A DNA stretch of 64,000 bases from Sipunculus nudus (lineage: Eukaryota; Annelida; Sipuncula; Golfingiida; Sipunculidae). Positions 59,611 through 64,000 of this stretch are shown here, one piece after another (the first letter of the stretch is position 1; each line of letters begins with the position of its first letter). Position numbers and translations under genes: made by a program. Under the pieces are notes generated by a model. It made no database searches and was not told where the DNA came from. It worked only from the letters and a program-made list of their open reading frames with translations. Where the stretch lies: positions 33,742,019 through 33,806,018 of the forward strand of contig CM049306.1 of NCBI GenBank assembly GCA_026874595.1. The letters run 5' to 3'.

Positions 59611-61909
59611 AATAGATTATTATGTCCTATGCATGGAAAATCATGAGTTCCAGAAGGCATAATAACAATGCACCTTCATATAGTATGAATACAGTAGCCT
59701 TCATCCAATACACTATATACTATTTAATGATCTTTTTTAAGGTACTGCAGAAGAGCTAGGCAAAGCGTTTTCATATCTTGAAACAACTTGAATTATAAAA
59801 TGGTATTCGTTTTCCCGAGAACACCCATGGCCTGTCGTAATATAAATGTTTAGAAATGAGCATACGCTAAGTACAATATAGGGCCTTGTGTCTGTTAATA
59901 TTACCCTGTTTCAGGATGAAAAAATAGTTTCCAAGTAAATTTGGTAAACATAATTAAATTATTTGATTTGATTATTTGTTTTGGTTTACAAAAGAACGTC
60001 GCATTATGTATAAAAAAAGGACTGGCTGAGAATGTAATGCGGTTGTGTAATGTCGCGCGGTTTCCGGACGTTTCTTTTCCTCAAAACAAACAACATTTTT
60101 ATTTTGTTCTGGTAGTTGGCCCATTTTGTTACATCATTTAGATAATGGATTCAGCTTTTATGCGGGCCTGTGTTATCACATTAAGCTGATTGAAGCCAGA
60201 AGGTTTATCACTTAAAAAATAAAATAGTCATTCAATTTACGGAATAAATCATTTACAATAAACAAAAGAATTTAAAATATTGTTTTGCTTTTCTTGATTT
60301 TCCACAATAGTTTCCTGATCCAAGCTGGTTATTTGTAAGTTTGTTTGTTGACCACGTGACCGTGTTCGCTTTGAAGTTGAGACCTTTCTTAAAACTTAAG
60401 CGGTTAGGGATGCATCATCGAAGACGGGAACTGTGTAGTGTACTGTTTTATAAGCGTCAGAGTAGAATTGATAATGACATGATTTTAACGAAAGATCATT
60501 AGAAGTTTGTAAATAGCCCGACAAATGTATTCAACCCATTCCTTTGTTTGTGCACGCTTGTTGAAGGTTTATGTGTGGTATATTAGGTACACGTCGATGA
60601 GACTATTAATGTTTCATTCCTGTCATGAGAAAATCTAGAATCATTTCTTATTTAAATTTGACTTGAATAGGAATTGGAGGGAACATTATACACATTTGGA
60701 TAAAAGCAATCCAGTAAAAATAAAAAAAGAGAACTGAACTGGAATTTAAATTAACATACGCAGATAAATTGATTGACAGGTGCCCTATGCAGTTTTGATA
60801 TTTTCCTATTCTAGCGGCCTGTGACATCGGGATTTTAGTGTGTACGCAAAATGGGAGAATCCATTAGCGGTTTCAAGAAAATGGTATAAATAAACCCATC
60901 AAGGCTCGATAAAGGCGCGCTGATGCGACAAGGTACAAAGAGGACAACGTCACGGCCAAGATCTATCTGCGCAGAGATTTTGGTGACAAAAGAGACGTGT
61001 ATTTGCAAAGTTTAAAGCGGCATAACGCTTTTTAGGACCCCGCCGAAATCTTGAGACCAAGACTAAAGAAGCTAGTACAGGTAGTGTAATGTCAGGTCTC
61101 TAAATGACCATACATGGTGAGCTTATAGCTTGATCACTCTTATATTTTACTGATTGTTTCAGGTACAAAATAAATCATGATACAAGTTTAGTTATCAAAA
61201 TGAATTGGTTTAAATTATTATTGACGATATGATCGGATTTGAAAATGATGTGTATGGTCAGGAAACTACACATGTCACTTGATTGAAGTCGCCTTGTACA
61301 AAAGGCGATTATGCAGGCTCCGGCACATAAACTTGATATGGATGATGCTGGCAAAATACATTAATGTGGGAGGGAGTGACATTTCAGCGTTGGCGTTTGT
61401 ATGCGCTCTAGGAGAGTCCAGGATGATTTGTGTAGGTTGGTATCTGACCACATCCGCCGGGACACGATTGCTTTTAACAATATATTGAACATGAATCATT
61501 ATCAGCTGTTCTCTTTGGGGATCAGATATTTGTATGGAGCTGACTCGTTTCCCGCTCGTGTACTTATTAGCTGGAATCACACTTCAAACACCTTGTCGCT
61601 TTGTAAGAGTAACTAAATTCGAGTGATTGTTATGTGTACATTAGCATTGTGACCGGCGGTGATCAAGAGAGCCGGACCGCATGGTCACTCTGTTTAAACA
61701 CATTAAGGCATATCATACTGGACTCTACATAACCAGCTTCATATACAACCCGTGTCACCCGGTATTAGCTTTATGTATCCACAAGCTGAAGTGCCTGTAC
61801 ACGCTCTCTTGTTGTCGACTCTGCCGCCCGTATCTAACCATATAGCATATAGGTGTCCATTAAAAAGGTAAGCGCATGGGTTATTATATACTTGTTATCA
61901 AACACATAT

Positions 61910-61918
<9 letters not shown>
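59611..61918. other. Unassigned, with overlapping frames near 61.3-61.6 kb
   Basis: 61260-61620 is open in three frames (61275-61580 minus, 101 codons; 61279-61488 and 61401-61616 plus). Such overlap means at most one could be real, and none is recognisable. The remainder is AT-rich. Confidence 0.35.
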
Positions 61919-61997
<79 letters not shown>

Positions 61998-62010
61998 ACA
62001 GACAGACAGA
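61919..62010. repeat. Compound (TA)n-(GA)n-(GACA)n microsatellite
   Basis: TA tract 61919-61956, GA tract 61957-61994, then a short GACA run. The 104-codon minus frame here is a repeat artefact. Confidence 0.95.
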
Positions 62011-62189
62011 CTGATTAGGGACAATGTATGTTATACAATATAAATTTTTGGACAGAGAATATAGTTTTGCTTGGTTAATTGTCGTTATATCTGATTGGAA
62101 CATTATTATTAATTTATTATTATAAATATTATTATATTGTATGAGGATGAGAGAGCTACATGTAAACCGCGAGATAGTTACGAACCGTA

Positions 62190-62268
62190 AGAGAGAGAAT
62201 GACAGAGACAGACATACATACACACAGAGAAACAGACAGAGAAAAAGAAAGAGACAGAAAGAGTGAAA
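62190..62268. repeat. Degenerate (GA)/(CAGA)-rich tract
   Basis: Purine-rich degenerate repeat of GAGA and CAGA units, downstream of the compound microsatellite. Confidence 0.85.
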
Positions 62269-62462
62269 GTGTTACGATGAAAATAAGCTTTTTAAACCAC
62301 ATACAGAAAATCATTATTCTATAGAACAGCGTCTCCTTTTTTTGCTTGGATCTTTTTAGAAGGGAATGAATAACAAATAATCCTCTGTAGTTATGTTGTT
62401 AATTGGATAATCTCTCATGCCCAAGTCACTAAGGAAATCCTCTATATTCCTACCTACATTGA

Positions 62463-62469
62463 TACATAT

Positions 62470-62512
<43 letters not shown>
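62463..62512. repeat. (TA)n with ACATA units
   Basis: TACATA units followed by about 16 TA units. Confidence 0.95.
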
Positions 62513-62514
<2 letters not shown>

Positions 62515-63329
62515 ACATACTTTAAACATTAATCTTGTGTTGGGTTGCTTCTTGTAGGGAGTTTGTACCTGAGTATAAAATGTTACACTGGCATTGTAAA
62601 GTGAGAGCATCGAGTCAACATTATCATAAAATATCATGTATTCCCTGTCTAGGCAGTCATTAAATGCCAGTGCCCTGAATTTCTAGGAGAAGGTCATACT
62701 TCTGTGTTGTCACCAGATCTGCCTGTTGTGTAGTATTTCTTAGTTTCTCGTCTAATCTATTATCTCCAGAATAAAACTTACTTTATATAGGGCATGTGGT
62801 GAGTGGGTTTTAATGTCCAGGATACATGAGACAGCTGGAATTTGTTCTAAATATTTTGAATCAGCGGTCAATGCCGTTAACCGTATGGGATCTGTGTGTT
62901 ATGTTATAATACATCCGGCTCTCAATAACATTACATGTCATTCTCTGCTTTGCGATGAATCTGTTATGTGCGTGTGAAATTGAAATAAAAGTAATTAAGG
63001 TTGGAGGTAAGATGGTTTATCACAGGTTTATGAATGAGCTTGGTAAAAATATATCTTCTACGTGTTTAAAAAATTTAACTTAAAGACGATTAGCAGATAT
63101 TTTACCACCTGGTTCAAAACATTACAATAAATGTTATATTCACTTCCTATCTATTATGCATGCGATACCGACGGAATGGAAATGTGTGATAAAGACTTTT
63201 TTTCTCTTAGTAGAAGTGGTTTTAGATGCCAGGAATTTGGATTTTAAATGGGTGTGTGGAAAACTGTGCCAGTAAAAAGTGTGTGAGCCACCAAATAAAG
63301 AAAAAGTAGAAACTATGTAACCAAAACAC
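62513..63329. other. Unassigned; may include diverged upstream LINE sequence
   Basis: No gene. The part directly before 63330 is probably part of the LINE remnant but has stops in every frame. Confidence 0.35.
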
Positions 63330-63790
63330 CAAGTGGAAACAAGCAGTAAATCATGTTTATTCTGTCACGCTTAATCAATATTTAAGACAATTCCAGTACA
63401 GGATTCTATATAATATTTTATCGGTAAAAGAAAAAAATGTATAAATGGAACATAATAGATACTAATAAATGCTCGCTTTGTTCTAATGAAGAAGAGACGA
63501 TCACATATATTTTGTAAATGCATTGTGGGTCTGTCGTTCTATAACCAGATAATTGAATGCGTTGTAAATACTGGAGCTGCGATGCCAGATATGTGTAAGT
63601 CGTTAATTTATACAGGTTGAGAATAAAAGCCTTATTGACACGTTGCTATTAATTTATAAGTTTTTTAATATTAAATTATCGAAATGACGATAACACTCCA
63701 ACTTAACTAATGTTTAAGAAGCATGAACAAATATTGAAATGTTTGAGCGTAAGGTGGCAGAGAACAAAAATGTTATGCAAAATCATCAGT
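63330..63790 (+). pseudogene. Non-LTR retrotransposon ORF2 C-terminus, frameshifted
   Basis: From 63331 one frame reads KWKQAVNHVYSVTLNQYL, then RQFQYRILYNILSVKEK. The reading then shifts by one base at a run of seven A (63431-63437) and continues MYKWNIIDTNKCSLCSNEEE and TITYIL, then a stop. This is the pattern of the C-terminal cysteine-bearing (zf-RVT-like) region of LINE ORF2 proteins: W.Y RI..IL..N...YKW.I.....C..C...ET..HLF. Further related residues (LIDTLLLIYKFF, FKKHEQILK) follow in shifting frames to about 63790. A frameshift and several stops mean it is dead. It differs in type from the CR1-like end at 9.8 kb and is probably of an L1/Tx1-like group. The clade is uncertain. Confidence 0.65.
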
Positions 63791-64000
63791 ATAAATGGAA
63801 CAAAATCTTTTAAAAACTAATCACTTGAATACCTACCTACTGCTAAATGTCGTGGTTTAATTACCAAGTTGTCTTTTTTATGTTCATATTCGCTTGATTA
63901 ATGTTAGCGTCCAGTTGAAGTTGAGTTGCATATTCTATTATCATCCTAGGCATGGTTTAATGTTAATTTTGTAATTGTTTACTGTGTGTAAATTGTAAGT
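63791..64000. other. Unassigned window end
   Basis: AT-rich, nothing recognised. Confidence 0.4.

Noticed and set aside
61909-62223. 104-codon minus frame rich in SLSLSL and YIYIYI
   Set aside because: Translation of the compound TA/GA microsatellite.

Overview
This window looks like gene-poor, AT-rich nuclear DNA of an aquatic invertebrate, most probably a lophotrochozoan and plausibly a bivalve mollusc. The reasons are the density of long (TA)n tracts, many decayed tRNA-derived SINE copies of several families, short TTAA-flanked non-autonomous DNA transposons, arrays built around the module TGACCTTGACCTTTGACC (a type I associate with mollusc genomes), and degraded non-LTR retrotransposon ends. 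There are no operons, ribosome binding sites, tRNA or rRNA genes, or CRISPR arrays. No open frame exceeds about 119 codons, and every long frame overlaps a repeat, a microsatellite or a shadow frame. I find no protein-coding gene I can support. The window is best read as intergenic DNA or the inside of a very large intron.

Layout. 0-7.4 kb: mostly unassigned, with one splice-bounded candidate exon (1119-1239), a tRNA-derived SINE (2068-2275) and short homopolymer and dinucleotide tracts. 7.50-9.11 kb: a complete foldback-type DNA transposon, with inverted arms made of tandem ~17-22 bp units and a 5-bp target-site duplication. 9.8-10.2 kb: the 3' end of a CR1/Jockey-like LINE. 11-21 kb: SINE copies, a TTAA-flanked MITE (14454-14944), a helically phased GATC cluster, a palindromic MITE-like unit and scattered repeat-borne nuclear-receptor-like and CTCF-like motifs. 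23.4-24.75 kb: a complex nested inverted repeat around a (TA)n tract. 26-35 kb: a SINE, a 70-bp duplication, a 143-bp foldback, a 386-bp tandem duplication and one GC-richer possible promoter/first exon. 40.7-45.8 kb: three tandem arrays (a degenerate ~130/259-bp array, a ~145-bp array with ERR/DR1-like motifs, and a modular 218-225/143-bp satellite with an 18-bp palindrome per monomer). 46.7-47.2 kb: second copy of the TTAA MITE, in opposite orientation. 47-64 kb: largely unassigned, with a GC-rich island (55.3-55.7 kb), a SINE beside a G-rich palindromic repeat (59.35-59.61 kb), compound microsatellites at 62 kb and a frameshifted LINE C-terminus (63.33-63.79 kb).

The most unusual items are the foldback element with intact 5-bp target duplication, the nested inverted complex at 23.5-24.7 kb whose two arms share a short reading frame, the exact 143-bp modular satellite, and the 10-bp-phased GATC cluster. 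All family assignments come from reading by eye. No database search or alignment program was used.
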